Source of the DNA: Marispirochaeta sp.
GTDB lineage: Bacteria; Spirochaetota; Spirochaetia; JC444; Marispirochaetaceae
Assembly (NCBI RefSeq): GCF_963668165.1
Contig: NZ_OY764212.1
Coordinates: 744,001 to 808,000, forward strand
Direction of reading: 5' to 3'
DNA length: 64,000 nt
Shown here one piece after another: positions 16,925-25,956 of the stretch (the stretch's first letter is position 1; each line of letters opens with the position of its first letter). The notes below the pieces were generated by a model, which did not search any database, was not told the DNA's origin, and saw only the letters and a program-made list of their open reading frames with translations. A program made the position numbers and the translations under genes.

Positions 16925-18190
16925 ATGGTTCATGTCCCACAAAAGTACTCCGAAGATCCTCTTTCCGCGGTTGCCGTAGCAATTGCTCTGGCCCTCCATG
17001 CAGCAGTTGCCATACTCTTTCATCGCGGCTACCTTCATGCGGAACAGCAGCGGATAATTCTGCAGGAGTTCGCCTGGCATTTCCGCATTCTTTTGAGTAT
17101 TTCCGCCTTTCTTTCGCTGCTGCTGCGGCTTCTGCACAAGAATGTCCTTCTGCTGCTGATTTTCAAGATTGGTCTTTTTTTTCTGATTGCCTACCCGCTG
17201 GGACTTGCAGCAGGTATAAGCCTCATGCTCCTCCTGACTGTTCTTATCGAGATATATGCCTATCTCCCGGTAAAAACGGCGTTTCTGTACAGTGTTTTGT
17301 GTCTTGGAATCGCAGGGACCCTCGGAAAACCCGGATCCGCGTTTAATTATCCCAGAAGCAGTGCAGAAGTAGAAGAGATCCTGACAGTTGGTGTTACGGC
17401 TCTTAACTTTACCCTCGTTCTCCTTCTCTACAAGCATACAGCGGGAAGTTTGTTTACGGCGAACAGAAAAACCGGTCACCTGAATTCCGTCATCACCCAG
17501 CTCTCGGACGCCAATCTTGATTTCCAGCGCTATGTTCACAGTGTCGAATATTCTGCGGTCCAATCGGAGCGTAGAAGGATCAGCAGCGAGATACACGATA
17601 CCGTCGGCTATTCCCTGACGAACATCCTGATGACCCTGGAGGCAGCCACTGACCTGCTGGAGCGGGACAGCCTGAGGGCCAGGGAGGCCCTGGAGCGCTC
17701 CATCAATGAAGCCCAGACCTGTCTGGAAGAGACCCGCAGATCAATGCAGGAGCTCCGGTCAAAGGAACAGAAAGAGGCAGTAGGCCTGCAGGCCCTTGCC
17801 CATCTGGTCCGTTCCTTCAGCGAAGCCACGGGCATGAAGGTTCAAATGGAATACGGCAACGCTCCCAACAGTTTCGGCAGCAGGATCGATCTTGTCCTGT
17901 TCAGAATAATTCAGGAAGGGCTGACGAACGCGCTTCGTCATGGTCAGGCAGACACGGTAAGAATCGCTGTATGGATAAAGGAAAAACTCCTTACGGTATC
18001 CATATTGGATAATGGCCGGGGAACTTCCCAGATAGTTGAGGGAATTGGAATCAGCGGAATGCGGGAAAGGGTAGAAAACATCGGCGGGAAAATCAGTTTC
18101 CGGAACTATCCCGACGGTTTTAACATACGGGCGGAGCTTCCGCTGACGGAGGAGAATAATGGACAGGATACGCGTAGTTCTCGTGGATGA
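16925..18190 (+). CDS. Sensor histidine kinase, HisKA_3 (NarL-partner) family
   Basis: A 421-residue membrane kinase. The N-terminal 190 residues hold about six hydrophobic segments (VAVAIALALHAAVAILF, VLLLLIFKIGLFFLIAYPLG, SLMLLLTVLIEIYAYLPV) without a large extracellular domain, so it may sense a membrane or lipid signal. The H-box is ERRRISSEIHDTVGYSLTNI (HisKA_3), then an HATPase with EGLTNALRHG and LDNGRGTSQ. It overlaps the response regulator by 32 bases. The ATG at 16925 lacks an obvious Shine-Dalgarno. Targets are unknown. Confidence 0.88.
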   Translation: MVHVPQKYSEDPLSAVAVAIALALHAAVAILFHRGYLHAEQQRIILQEFAWHFRILLSISAFLSLLLRLLHKNVLLLLIFKIGLFFLIAYPLGLAAGISLMLLLTVLIEIYAYLPVKTAFLYSVLCLGIAGTLGKPGSAFNYPRSSAEVEEILTVGVTALNFTLVLLLYKHTAGSLFTANRKTGHLNSVITQLSDANLDFQRYVHSVEYSAVQSERRRISSEIHDTVGYSLTNILMTLEAATDLLERDSLRAREALERSINEAQTCLEETRRSMQELRSKEQKEAVGLQALAHLVRSFSEATGMKVQMEYGNAPNSFGSRIDLVLFRIIQEGLTNALRHGQADTVRIAVWIKEKLLTVSILDNGRGTSQIVEGIGISGMRERVENIGGKISFRNYPDGFNIRAELPLTEENNGQDTRSSRG

Positions 18191-18878
18191 TCAGGTTCTT
18201 TTTGTGGAAAGCCTGCAGACTGTACTGGAACTCCGATCCGATGACATTGATGTAGTCGGGACTGCCCATAACGGAGAAGAAGGACTGGAAGTCATCCGGG
18301 CCACCAGACCGGATATTGTCCTTATGGATGTGCGGATGCCCGGCATGGACGGGGTGGAAGCCACCCGCAGACTGCATCAGGAGCACCCCGAAATCAAGGT
18401 CGTCATGCTTACAACATTTGATGACGACATCTATGTCCGTGAAGCAATGCAGTACAGCGCTGTGGGTTACATCCTGAAAAACATTCCCGCCACCAACCTT
18501 ATCAATTCCATCCGGGCGGTAAGGGACGGAACAATCCAGTTATCTCCCAGTGTGATGCACAAGATAGTCGGTCCCGAGACTGAATCTCCTGCCTCCGGCG
18601 TCTACGGTGCTGTTCAGGGATCCGGGGAGAACAACCGCAGCAAAGCGCTAACCGAACTGAGAGCCTCGGATTTCAGCCGTCGGGAACGGGAAGTTCTGTT
18701 TCTCATATCCAGAGGAATGGACAATAAGAGAATCAGCGAAAAGCTTTTCATAGCCGAACAGACCGTGAAAAACCAGATTTCGAGGATATACGGAAAAATA
18801 GGCAGCCACGATCGATTTAAAGCAGCGGAAATCGCCCGGGAGCTCGATATTGGCCGCTACGTTTCGCACCTGAACTAA
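18159..18878 (+). CDS. NarL/FixJ-family response regulator
   Basis: A 239-residue DNA-binding response regulator. The receiver domain (1-120) has the acidic pair VDD near the start, the phospho-acceptor Asp in IVLMDVRMPGMDG, and a Thr and Lys in the expected places (LTTF, YILKN). The LuxR-type helix-turn-helix is at the C terminus (LTELRASDFSRREREVLFLISRGMDNKRISEKLFIAEQTVKNQISRIYGK is the whole region, positions about 165-215). GGAGG precedes the ATG, which lies inside the kinase gene. It is the cognate partner of the preceding kinase. Confidence 0.9.
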   Translation: MDRIRVVLVDDQVLFVESLQTVLELRSDDIDVVGTAHNGEEGLEVIRATRPDIVLMDVRMPGMDGVEATRRLHQEHPEIKVVMLTTFDDDIYVREAMQYSAVGYILKNIPATNLINSIRAVRDGTIQLSPSVMHKIVGPETESPASGVYGAVQGSGENNRSKALTELRASDFSRREREVLFLISRGMDNKRISEKLFIAEQTVKNQISRIYGKIGSHDRFKAAEIARELDIGRYVSHLN

Positions 18879-19599
18879 AGCTTCACGATCCGCTCTTCAT
18901 TAATTGAGCGCACAAGGCAGTGGACAATTCGTTGGGCTTCCCAGGCCTCGCGTATCGGTATCATTGCTCTTTCTCCCGTCCGTACCGCTTCAAGAAAATT
19001 GATAAGGGCCTGTTTGTGAAGGTCTTTTTCCGTTTCGAACGCTTCCAGAGGGTGCCCATCCTCTGAGGTCCAGCGGATTGTCCCTGCGTCTGTGGAGGAA
19101 TATTCCCCCACCAGGAAGTATGAAGGGAGTTACAATAATAACCTGCCTGCATCAGGGACGGGAAGCCCGCCTCCCCGGTTTCAAGCAAGGCCTTCAGCCT
19201 TTGGACCACCGGATGAAAACGGTGCTGAAAATCGACCTGGGTAACTACCCCTGACTTTTCTGCGGCGTGTAGCATCCTTTGTGCTTTTTCCAGGTCAAGA
19301 GCAAGTGGTTTCTCCAGGAAAAGATGAATCCTCCGCTGTGCCGCGTCCTCAACCTCCCCGCGATGAGCTCCCGGCGGCAGACATACAACGAGAGAGTCCA
19401 GTTTTTCCTGATCGAGCATTCTGCAATAATCAGTATAGACAGGGATTTTCTTGTCCAGACGGGAAACCAGGGTTTCGGCGCTCTTCAGACTGCGGGAGCA
19501 GACTGCGGTAATATCGGCCAAACCGCTGGTTTCCGCGTTTAATGCGTGGGCGGCACCCATGGATCCGGCACCGATAACGGCACAGCGAAGTTTGTCCAT
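18875..19599 (-). pseudogene. Gfo/Idh/MocA-family oxidoreductase, frameshifted and internally deleted
   Basis: The 5' part (19599 to about 19120) encodes the NAD-binding fold MDKLRCAVIGAGSMGAAHA and the EKPLALDLEKAQRM motif. After HTSWWG the frame shifts; the last part (18875 to about 19110) resumes in another frame with STDAGTIRWTSEDG and the family C terminus ALINFLEAVRTGERAMIPIREAWEAQRIV. Together these cover only about 240 codons of the usual 330-380, so roughly 100 residues of the central domain are also missing. The start has GGGAGGG upstream and lies one base after the ADH remnant's stop, so the pair was once an operon for sugar-alcohol or polyol oxidation. Confidence 0.78.
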
Positions 19600-19600
19600 A

Positions 19601-20098
19601 TTACCCTCCCCCATGCTCAGAACCTGCGACAGGAAAAACTACACCGAGTTTGACGGTTCGGGAGGGATTCTTCATGGTCAGTTTGTACTCCTCCCGCAAG
19701 TCCGCGAAGGGAACAATCCGGTCGATTATAGAGAATCCCTGAACATGGCCTTGTTCAATCAAATGCAGGCACTCCTCTTCTATGCGCATCGCGTCCCAGC
19801 GGGGTTGCTCCCTGTTTGGATCGCTGGTCGCGCGGGAAAAAAGAATCTGCGGACAGTTCATGTGGGCTTCGGCGCCCAGATCCAATCCTGCAGGATACGG
19901 CGGGGGAAAAGCGCCGCAGACAACGGTACCGCCGAAGGCGATTCCCCGCAGGGCTTCCTGCAGCGCCTGGCTGGAGCCGGACACCTCGACAGCCGCATCC
20001 ACCCCCCGGCCCCGGGTAAGGAGTTTCAATCTGCGGCCCACGTCCTCTGCTGTCGGATCCAGTGCCTCCGAAGCCCCCAGCAATAAGGCCGCGGAACG
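19601..20098 (-). pseudogene. Zinc-type alcohol dehydrogenase, 5' half deleted
   Basis: Only the C-terminal half of a medium-chain dehydrogenase survives: RSAALLLGASEALDPTAEDVG, then GVDAAVEVSGSSQALQEAL, GGTVVCGAF and the end NPSRTVKLGVVFP. The catalytic zinc domain and the nucleotide-binding GxGxxG that should precede LGASEALDP are absent. Homology stops near 20,100, exactly where homology to an AraC regulator begins on the other strand. The open frame continues to 20602 but that part is antisense to the AraC gene. Confidence 0.78.
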
Positions 20099-20794
20099 GT
20101 ACTGACGGGAGAAAAAGTTTCTCAGCTTTCTGCGGGGGAACTCTTCTGCTACTTCCCGGAACAACCCCTGCACTACATAGCGGATTCCGCAGATCCCTGG
20201 ACCTTTGCCTGGGTCGGGTTCACCGGAAAAAGGGCCGGGGAAATTCTTCGCCGTTCCGCAGCAGGGACTTCGCCTGTTATCTACAGCCACCCGTCGCCGG
20301 AACGAATGGAGGGTCTTTTTGAATCCCTCTTTTGGCAGCAGAGCAGTCGAAAAACTGGATATGACCTGATTTCCGAGGGTATTCTGCTGGAACTCCTGGG
20401 AGAACTGTGTACTGAAACCCGCCGATTCCCTGCAGCGGAAGTCAGTGCCACTTCCCGGTATGACGATACCGGTGAGGGTCAGACCTTTTATGTAGAAAAG
20501 ATGAAGCAGTTTATACAATCCAATTATCAGAACGCAATAACGGTGCAGCATGTGGTCGACTATATCGGAATCGATCGTTCCTATGCCTCCCGGATTTTCC
20601 ACCGTATCGAGAACCGAACCATTCAGCGCTATTTAATCGACCTGCGTATGACCAGGGCAAGGCAGCTGCTGGAGGAAAAGAGCTTGTCTATCCTGAATGT
20701 CGCCCGCTCCGTGGGGTATCAGGATTACGCTACCTTCGAACGGCGATTCAGACAGGAGGCGGGATTCTCCCCCAGCGCCTTTCCGAAAGCCTGA
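20096..20794 (+). pseudogene. AraC-family regulator, 5' end deleted
   Basis: AraC-like sequence starts at about 20,096 without a start codon (GTVLTGEKVSQLSAGELFCYFPEQPLHY, the cupin-like ligand domain, then DPWTFAWVGFTG) and runs to a normal C-terminal double helix-turn-helix (ITVQHVVDYIGIDRSYASRIFHR and VARSVGYQDYATFERRFRQE). A TAA lies just upstream at 20084. A shortened 162-residue protein from the ATG at 20306 could still carry the DNA-binding domain. It precedes the sugar importer at 20893 and may have been its regulator. Confidence 0.75.
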
Positions 20795-20892
20795 ACAGGT
20801 ACGAAATCGGTACTTCTGTACTATTGTGGCGTGTAAATACCGGCTTTACTCTGATAGAAGGAACTCAACTGTTTCAAGGAGGTAGTGACGTG

Positions 20893-22275
20893 ATGAAAAA
20901 GTTGACAGTAGGAATGCTTTTTTTACTTCTGCTGAGTGCGTTTGTGTGGGCTGGGGGCCAGGCAGCGGCACCGGCAGAAGCTGCAGATGCATCCGGGCCG
21001 GTTTCCATCGACTTCTGGACCACCGAGACCCAGTCGGACAGGATGGCCACCATCCAGGTGCTGATTGATACCTTTGAAGCCCTGAATCCGAATATATCCA
21101 TCAACCTGGTAGCAGTAGACGAGAACGACATGCCCACCCAGCTGAACACAGCCGCTGCGGCCAATACCCTGCCGGCAATGATTGAATGTGCTGCAGAGAA
21201 TGCCGTTGCTTTCGGCTCCGAAGGGCTGCTCAATGCGGAAGCCATTACTGGGGTAATCCAGGGTATAGGAAAAGAGAGGTTCTACTCCGGCACCCTGCGT
21301 CTGAACGAGACTGCTCAAAAAGGGATGTACTACGGGGTCCCCTATCACGGCTGGGTGCAGGGAATCTGGTACAGGGCTGACTGGTTTGAAGAAGCAGGGC
21401 TGAATCCGCCTTCCACCTGGAACGACATTCTTAAAGCCGCCGAGTATTTCTACAAACCCGCGGAAAACCAGTACGGTATTCTGGTGGGAACAAAGGCAGA
21501 AGCCTATGCCGAACAGTGTTTTACCCAGATAGCCATGGCCAACGGAGCCCAGCTCTTCGATGCCGATGGAAGGCTGATTTTCAATTCACCTGAAATGCGG
21601 GAGGCCGTTGAGTACTACGCAAAACTTGCAGAATACACTCCTCCCGGACCGCAAACCTGGCGCGCACGGGATTATTACCTGCAGGGCAAGATGGCCATGT
21701 TCTTCTATTCCACCTATATTATGGACGACCTGGCAATCGAAACAGCTGCCAGGGACTCCTTGACAAGCCAGAACTTCGAAGACCTGGCGGGCAAGAATTT
21801 CGACCCCGAGTTGGTACAGAATACACGGCTGGCTTCAATAATCAGGAATACCCAGAACTCGGGTTACGGAACAATCGTAAGTTTCGGGATTCCCGACCAT
21901 GGAGACCAGGCCAGGATCGCGGCAGCACAGCGATTCATTCAGTATCTGTTTACTCCGAATGCCTATATAACCTGGCTTCATATGGCTCCGGGGGGTATGA
22001 ATCCGGTTCTGAAGGCAATCCCAACCAACTCCCGCTTTCAAAACGATCCCAAGGGGATTTTCCAGCATTACGGTAAAGACAAGATGGCAGAAATCATCCA
22101 GGGGCTGGACAGCATAGAGACCTTCAGCATCGTAGAAGGTAAGCGCATGGCTGCTGCGAGCACCATCTATTCCAAGCAGATCATTCCTCAGATGCTGTAC
22201 AAAATTACCCAGGAAGGAATGGACATAGATAAGGCGATGGAATGGGCCGAGGCTGAAATGAAAAAACTGATGTAA
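20893..22275 (+). CDS. Sugar ABC transporter substrate-binding protein (SBP family 1)
   Basis: A 460-residue periplasmic binding protein with the signal peptide MKKLTVGMLFLLLLSAFVWAGGQ followed by an Ala-rich linker. The mature domain begins VSIDFWTTETQSDRMA and carries typical family 1 motifs: YYGVPYHGWVQGIWYRADWFEEAGLNPPSTWND and GKMAMFFYSTYI. AAGGAGG upstream supports this start, although a GTG one codon earlier (20890) is equally well spaced. It is the first gene of an importer operon with two MalF/MalG-type permeases and no ATPase, so it presumably shares a MsmK-like ATPase encoded elsewhere. The ligand is unknown. Confidence 0.9.
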   Translation: MKKLTVGMLFLLLLSAFVWAGGQAAAPAEAADASGPVSIDFWTTETQSDRMATIQVLIDTFEALNPNISINLVAVDENDMPTQLNTAAAANTLPAMIECAAENAVAFGSEGLLNAEAITGVIQGIGKERFYSGTLRLNETAQKGMYYGVPYHGWVQGIWYRADWFEEAGLNPPSTWNDILKAAEYFYKPAENQYGILVGTKAEAYAEQCFTQIAMANGAQLFDADGRLIFNSPEMREAVEYYAKLAEYTPPGPQTWRARDYYLQGKMAMFFYSTYIMDDLAIETAARDSLTSQNFEDLAGKNFDPELVQNTRLASIIRNTQNSGYGTIVSFGIPDHGDQARIAAAQRFIQYLFTPNAYITWLHMAPGGMNPVLKAIPTNSRFQNDPKGIFQHYGKDKMAEIIQGLDSIETFSIVEGKRMAAASTIYSKQIIPQMLYKITQEGMDIDKAMEWAEAEMKKLM

Positions 22276-22300
22276 ATCTTTTCGCGCAGGTGGAGACAGT

Positions 22301-23194
22301 ATGAACATGCAGCAGATGCCGGCAACAAACAGACTGGATCTCAGACAGCGCGAAATCGTGCTGGGATGGTCACTTGTTCTGCCTTCGGTGCTGATCATCC
22401 TGGCACTTATTCTCTATCCGATTATCTACAACATATATCTCAGTTTTTTTGATGTGGCGCCCTTATCCGCGAACACCTACATTGGACTTGAAAACCATAA
22501 AAATGTTGTTCTTGATCCGGGTTTCTGGAACGCCATGGTTCTGACCATTGTCTATGTGCTTTTTACAACCCTGGGTACAACCCTGATGGGTCTCTTTGTG
22601 GCCCTGGTCATGAACAAGGAGTTTCCCTTGCGGGGCCTGGTGCGCAGTCTCATACTGTTCCCCTATGTAGCTCCGGTAATATCCGTGGTATTTGCCTGGC
22701 AGTTTATCTTTGACCCGGTGAACGGAATATTTATGGACATCGCCTATGAACGGCTGGGACTCTTTTCCAGCCGTTTCAACCTGATCGGTTCTCCCTCCAC
22801 TGCTGTATGGGTAGCCATTATCTTCAGCATCTGGAAAAATTTTCCTTTTACCTATCTGATGATCCTTTCCAGACTCCAGGCCATCGATCAGAACCTGTAC
22901 GAAGCTGCAGAGATAGACGGTGCTTCCGGCTGGCAGAAGTTCCGCTACATTACCCTGCCGGAGGTCTACTTTATCATGGGGGCTATTGTGCTGCTGCGCA
23001 TGATATGGAACTTCAACAAGTTCGAGGAGATCTACCTGCTGACGGACAATGTACGGGTGCTCTCGGTCTATACTTACTTTAAAGCCTTTGTCGGGACCAT
23101 GGAGCTTGGTCAGGGAGCATCGCTGGCGGTAATTCAATTCCTGCTGCTGCTCAGTTTTATCCTTTTTTATGTTAAGCGGGTACTGAAATGGTAA
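22301..23194 (+). CDS. Sugar ABC transporter permease, MalF/UgpA type
   Basis: A 297-residue inner-membrane permease with six predicted helices. The first is LGWSLVLPSVLIILALILYPIIYNIYLSF. The EAA loop that contacts the ATPase is YEAAEIDGASGWQKFRYITLPEV. A Shine-Dalgarno-like AGGTGGAG precedes the ATG, which is 25 bases after the binding-protein gene; the stop overlaps the next permease by seven bases. It forms the channel with the MalG-type partner. Confidence 0.92.
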   Translation: MNMQQMPATNRLDLRQREIVLGWSLVLPSVLIILALILYPIIYNIYLSFFDVAPLSANTYIGLENHKNVVLDPGFWNAMVLTIVYVLFTTLGTTLMGLFVALVMNKEFPLRGLVRSLILFPYVAPVISVVFAWQFIFDPVNGIFMDIAYERLGLFSSRFNLIGSPSTAVWVAIIFSIWKNFPFTYLMILSRLQAIDQNLYEAAEIDGASGWQKFRYITLPEVYFIMGAIVLLRMIWNFNKFEEIYLLTDNVRVLSVYTYFKAFVGTMELGQGASLAVIQFLLLLSFILFYVKRVLKW

Positions 23195-24150
23195 GTCATA
23201 AGAGTATTATCCGGCGAACAGGTTTTGCCCTCCTGGTGCTGGGAATTGTTTTCTTTAGTATTTTCCCCTTTATTCAGATGCTCTCAATCTCTCTAAAGTA
23301 TCCCGGAGACTGGGGCAATCCGGATCTTATACCGGAAAAGATCAATCTTGAAGCCTACAAGGAGCTTCTTAATATCGGCCAGGGTGCGAAGAATGTTCCT
23401 GAATCCGTTATGAATCTTCTGAATGAAACACCTGACCTTACAAAGGCCCAGAGAGACGTCATTCTCCAGAAATATAAGAGTACCGGGGACGTTTTTCCTT
23501 TTCTGCGCTATTTTGCCAACTCATTCCTGCTCTCATTCTCGGCGGCTTTTGTTACTGCTATATTCGCCATCTTCGGCGCCTACTCCTTCAGCCGTCTGAG
23601 GTTCCCAGGTCGTTCCTTAATCCAGCGGGGGGTTTTATTCGTCTACATGTTCGGAGGGATTCTGCTTTTGATTCCCCTTTACAAAATGTTTGTCAGCATA
23701 GGCTGGATAAGCATTCCGCCGGGGGCATTCTTGAGTCTGTTGATAATCTATATTGTCCAGACCCTTCCGGTGTCTCTTTACATGCTGGGAAACTACTTTC
23801 GGACAATTCCCTTTTCCATTGAGGAGGCCGCGATGATTGAGGGGTCATCCAGATTCGGGACTATCTGGCGCATCATCATTCCCCTCTCTATTGCCGCCAT
23901 AGCGACAGTCTTTATCTACTGTTTCATGATTGCCTGGAACGAATATCTTTTTGCTTCGGTTTTCCTGAAGAACTTCAAGGACCTCTACACCCTGCCCATG
24001 GGACTGAAGGCGCTTTTTAACTCGAAAAACGCCATATGGGACCGTATTATGGCGGCATCAGTGCTGACTGCCACACCTGTAATCATTCTTTTTATATCCA
24101 TACAGAAGAATCTTGCCGGAGGAATGACCGCAGGGGGGGTAAAAGAGTAA
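23188..24150 (+). CDS. Sugar ABC transporter permease, MalG/UgpE type
   Basis: A 320-residue permease. The first helix is RTGFALLVLGIVFFSIFPFIQML and the EAA loop is EEAAMIEGSSRFGTIWRIIIPLS. A periplasmic insert of about 70 residues lies between helices 1 and 2 (NLEAYKELLNIGQGAKNVPESVMN and onward), which is longer than in MalG and suggests a distinct ligand group. Start and stop overlap show translational coupling to the MalF-type gene. It is the last gene of the operon, followed by a hairpin. Confidence 0.92.
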   Translation: MVSHKSIIRRTGFALLVLGIVFFSIFPFIQMLSISLKYPGDWGNPDLIPEKINLEAYKELLNIGQGAKNVPESVMNLLNETPDLTKAQRDVILQKYKSTGDVFPFLRYFANSFLLSFSAAFVTAIFAIFGAYSFSRLRFPGRSLIQRGVLFVYMFGGILLLIPLYKMFVSIGWISIPPGAFLSLLIIYIVQTLPVSLYMLGNYFRTIPFSIEEAAMIEGSSRFGTIWRIIIPLSIAAIATVFIYCFMIAWNEYLFASVFLKNFKDLYTLPMGLKALFNSKNAIWDRIMAASVLTATPVIILFISIQKNLAGGMTAGGVKE

Positions 24151-24176
24151 GGGCTGTCCGCAAAACGGACAAGCCC
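24151..24176. terminator. Hairpin between convergent genes
   Basis: GGGCTGTCCG and CGGACAAGCCC pair with one mismatch around a CAAAA loop. There is no clear T tract on either side, so termination is plausible but not certain. Confidence 0.5.
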
Positions 24177-24203
24177 CTGTTCATATAAAACTATGCGAGA
24201 AAA

Positions 24204-24989
24204 TCAGCGTTTGGCACCGGTAAGAGCTTTTTCCGCCAGGGAGTAGAAATTACCGTAGGTAATTGTGGCTCCTGTAACTGCATCGGGGGCAGCTGTTTTC
24301 TGACTCTCCAGGAAGGCCTTCTCCACGGCCTGAGCCTGCTCGTGCCACTCGCTGGCCGCGTTGGAATTCGCTACCATGCCGTATTCACCATCCATGGACC
24401 GCTGCACCTTGTTGGTTCCGCCGTCTTCGGCTACAGCGTCCCAGTAAGCTGAAACTACGTAGCCCGAAGTTACCGTAAGATCGACAAAGTACTTCCAGCC
24501 GTTATGGAATTTGCCGTCCGATGCCGAGTAGGTACCATCCTTATAGGGACCATACCCAACCGGTCCCTTTTCCAGGGCCTCTGCCGCAAGCTCGTAAAAC
24601 TCGTTGTAGTGAATGGTAGCCCCTGTTATGCTGTCGGGCATTTCGGTTGAAGGATTATCTTTAAAATACTCTTCTACAGCTTTTGCCTGGACATGCCAGT
24701 CCGCCTGGGCTCCGCCGTTCTGGACCATCGGGTAATTCCCCGCTTCGGAAACCGAAACCTTATCCGGTCCGGCATTAATATTTGAGCCGTTCCATACAAC
24801 TTCTGCAATTTTTCCATCTTCGACCTTAAGAGTCACGTTGTATTTCCAGCCGCTTTTTGGAAATTCAGTCTGCTGGGCAAAATAGATGCCGTCTTCATAA
24901 CTCGCGGCCTTTGATCCGCAGCTCACAAAAAGGGCCGCAAAGATTACCAGAACCCCGAGTGCCGCGGCGATTTTGATGATTTTTTTCAT
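24204..24989 (-). CDS. Lipoprotein with two tandem FMN-binding (flavinylation-type) domains
   Basis: A 261-residue surface or periplasmic lipoprotein. The signal peptide ends at a lipobox (LFVSC). Two homologous repeats of about 110 residues follow, each starting with Y-x-D-G-x-Y and containing GWKY and a WH-x-QA-x-AVE motif, and each ending with a D-x-x-T-G-A-T motif: DSITGATI and DAVTGATI. That motif is the site where ApbE-type transferases attach FMN to Thr in NqrC, RnfG and the Listeria electron-transfer lipoprotein PplA. Two such sites in one lipoprotein match the PplA layout. GGAGG precedes the ATG at 24989. It is divergent from two more redox-type lipoproteins. Confidence 0.8.
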   Translation of the reverse strand: MKKIIKIAAALGVLVIFAALFVSCGSKAASYEDGIYFAQQTEFPKSGWKYNVTLKVEDGKIAEVVWNGSNINAGPDKVSVSEAGNYPMVQNGGAQADWHVQAKAVEEYFKDNPSTEMPDSITGATIHYNEFYELAAEALEKGPVGYGPYKDGTYSASDGKFHNGWKYFVDLTVTSGYVVSAYWDAVAEDGGTNKVQRSMDGEYGMVANSNAASEWHEQAQAVEKAFLESQKTAAPDAVTGATITYGNFYSLAEKALTGAKR

Positions 24990-25176
24990 TAAAACCTCCA
25001 ATCCCTTCATATCAATCTTTCAATATAGCCTGGATAATATACTATATTCTGCATTGTTTGTATATCTTTTTCTATATATCTTGAGGTTTTTATGAAGAAT
25101 ATTTTTCATTATCCGCTGAATTATAGTTTTTTTTCCGTAACTTTCACAAAAACGGAAATAATATCACATTAAACAG

Positions 25177-25203
25177 TTGACAGTATCTTTCTATATATAT
25201 ACT
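25177..25203 (+). promoter_or_regulatory. Candidate promoter for the lipoprotein pair at 25338-26853
   Basis: TTGACA at 25177-25182 is followed 15 bases later by TATACT (25198-25203). The spacing is short; TACTGT at 17 bases is an alternative. The whole intergenic stretch 24990-25337 is A+T rich and contains nothing else I recognise apart from presumed divergent promoters. Confidence 0.45.
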
Positions 25204-25337
25204 GTTATGTTATTATATACTTTTCCCTTGATATACTATTTAAGCGGAAACTGCAGCAAACAGGGGATCGAAAAAAGAATATTCTCCTCCGCTGTGCAAA
25301 TCCTGGACAACAAGGCAAGGAGAAAAAGGAGAACCGC

Positions 25338-25940
25338 ATGAAGATTTTCCGATTGATGGCAATCGCGCTGGTACTGATATTTGTACTTGGCGCCTGCAGC
25401 AGCGAAGCCGGTGCAGAAAAAGAAGACACAAGCGCCGAAGCTGCCGCACCGGCAAAAGGCATTACCCTGGAGAACGCTTTCTATTATACCCATGTAGACG
25501 GACATAAAAAGGAAACCCAGATCCCCGCAGTAGTCCTGTTTGAATATGAGCAGTTAAAGACTGTCCGGTACCAGGTAGCTTATATTGCCTGCACCTGCAG
25601 GGGGCCGGAGGTAAACTACTGGTCCGTTGCAAATGTGGAGATCAATAAGTCTGATCTTACCATTGACCATATCTCTTACTATGAGGATTCCACCGAACAC
25701 TATGTAGCAGGTATGTACGGCGACAGCACCGAATCCTGGGACGGCACCCCGGTAAAAGAACTCTTTGACGGATTTATCCAGGACAACATCCTCGGCAAAT
25801 CCGAATCTTATATCGATGACTACCAGCCCATGCATGGCAACGTTGATACCTACACCGGAGCAACGGTTACTCCCAACAACGCAATGCGTATGCTTCAGGG
25901 GCTTTTTGAGTATCACAAAGAACACTACAGCAACGACTAA
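25338..25940 (+). CDS. Lipoprotein with one flavinylation-type motif
   Basis: A 200-residue lipoprotein with lipobox LGAC at residues about 17-20 and an acidic Ala/Glu linker. The domain contains a small cysteine motif (IACTCRGPEVNYW) and ends with DTYTGATVTPNNAMRML, again the D-x-x-T-G-A-T pattern for covalent FMN. It therefore looks like a third flavin carrier beside the two-domain lipoprotein encoded divergently. GGAGAA is upstream of the ATG. It is 16 bases from the rhodanese-like lipoprotein, so the two are an operon. No enzyme name can be given. Confidence 0.72.
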   Translation: MKIFRLMAIALVLIFVLGACSSEAGAEKEDTSAEAAAPAKGITLENAFYYTHVDGHKKETQIPAVVLFEYEQLKTVRYQVAYIACTCRGPEVNYWSVANVEINKSDLTIDHISYYEDSTEHYVAGMYGDSTESWDGTPVKELFDGFIQDNILGKSESYIDDYQPMHGNVDTYTGATVTPNNAMRMLQGLFEYHKEHYSND

Positions 25941-25956
25941 ACGGAGGAATTGAATT

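Noticed and set aside
16844..17596. Minus-strand open frame of 250 codons
   Set aside because: Antisense to the HisKA_3 kinase, whose motifs are unmistakable; composition is not protein-like.
20099..20602. Extension of the alcohol dehydrogenase frame to a start at 20602
   Set aside because: This part is antisense to the AraC gene and shows no dehydrogenase similarity; the open frame is accidental.
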